A DNA stretch of 13,721 nucleotides from an uncultured Eubacteriales bacterium (GTDB lineage: Bacteria > Bacillota > Clostridia > Oscillospirales > Acutalibacteraceae): NCBI GenBank assembly GCA_934486705.1, contig CAKSQS010000064.1, positions 1-13,721 on the forward strand. Reading direction: 5' to 3'. Positions 13,635 through 13,721 of the stretch are shown here, in pieces. The number at the start of each line of letters is the position of its first letter. Positions within the stretch are counted from its first letter, which is position 1. The notes under the pieces are model-generated. The model saw only the letters and a program-made list of their open reading frames with translations. It ran no database searches and was not told the origin of the DNA. Made by a program: the position numbers and the translations under genes.

Positions 13635-13721
13635 GCGGGTATGGCGGAATAGGCAGACGCGTTAGATTCAGGTTCTAATGATCGCAAGGTCGTGGAGGTT
13701 CAAGTCCTCTTACCCGCACCA
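13635..13721 (+). tRNA. tRNA-Leu (anticodon CAG)
   Basis: A complete type II tRNA. Acceptor strands GCGGGTA (13635-13641) and TACCCGC (13711-13717) pair perfectly, with discriminator A and encoded CCA at 13719-13721. The anticodon stem TTAGA/TCTAA encloses loop TTCAGGT, with anticodon CAG at 13669-13671 reading CUG codons. A long variable arm (ATCGCAAGGTCGT region) fits leucine, and the T arm carries GGTTCAAGTCC. It is the only plus-strand gene, and the window ends on its last base, so any downstream partners are unseen. Confidence 0.97.

Overview
The window looks like a chromosomal segment from an anaerobic Firmicute of class Clostridia, probably in or near Oscillospirales/Ruminococcaceae. 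This is an inference from gene content (RNase Y, an ABC-F protein, a CarD-like regulator, a BMP-type nucleoside transporter under a guanine riboswitch), strong GGAGG ribosome binding sites, moderate GC content and sigma-A-like promoters. All protein genes run on the minus strand. The only plus-strand gene is a tRNA-Leu at the right edge.

Read in the direction of transcription (right to left), the first block (13212 to 7358) is a purine-salvage unit. A sigma-A promoter drives a guanine-class riboswitch with a transcription terminator. Next come xanthine phosphoribosyltransferase (xpt), a BMP-family substrate-binding lipoprotein, a double-NBD ATPase and two overlapping permease genes. The order matches B. 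subtilis nupNOPQ. Placing xpt and the transporter behind one guanine sensor suggests import and salvage of purine nucleosides. A 12-bp hairpin between the lipoprotein and ATPase genes probably sets unequal expression.

The second block (7350 to 5784) is a two-gene unit: a CarD-like transcription regulator with a TTG start, followed 13 bp later by a membrane protein of the CmpB/PF06541 type. A good intrinsic terminator lies between the candidate promoter and carD. The third block (5741 to 3934) is RNase Y, with its own near-consensus promoter and an unusually long leader of about 220 nt. The fourth block (3923 to 1) has its own promoter and contains an ABC-F ATPase, inorganic pyrophosphatase and a family 2 glycosyltransferase. 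The glycosyltransferase overlaps ppa by 4 nt and runs off the left edge.

The right end (13213 to 13721) is a non-coding divergent region. It holds a 10-bp inverted repeat, a strong plus-strand promoter, a GC-rich hairpin-bearing leader with an exact 24-nt copy of the tRNA-Leu 5' end, and the intact tRNA-Leu(CAG) with encoded CCA. I see no CRISPR array, transposase, phage gene or obvious defence system. The unusual signals here are regulatory RNAs and leaders rather than new protein systems.
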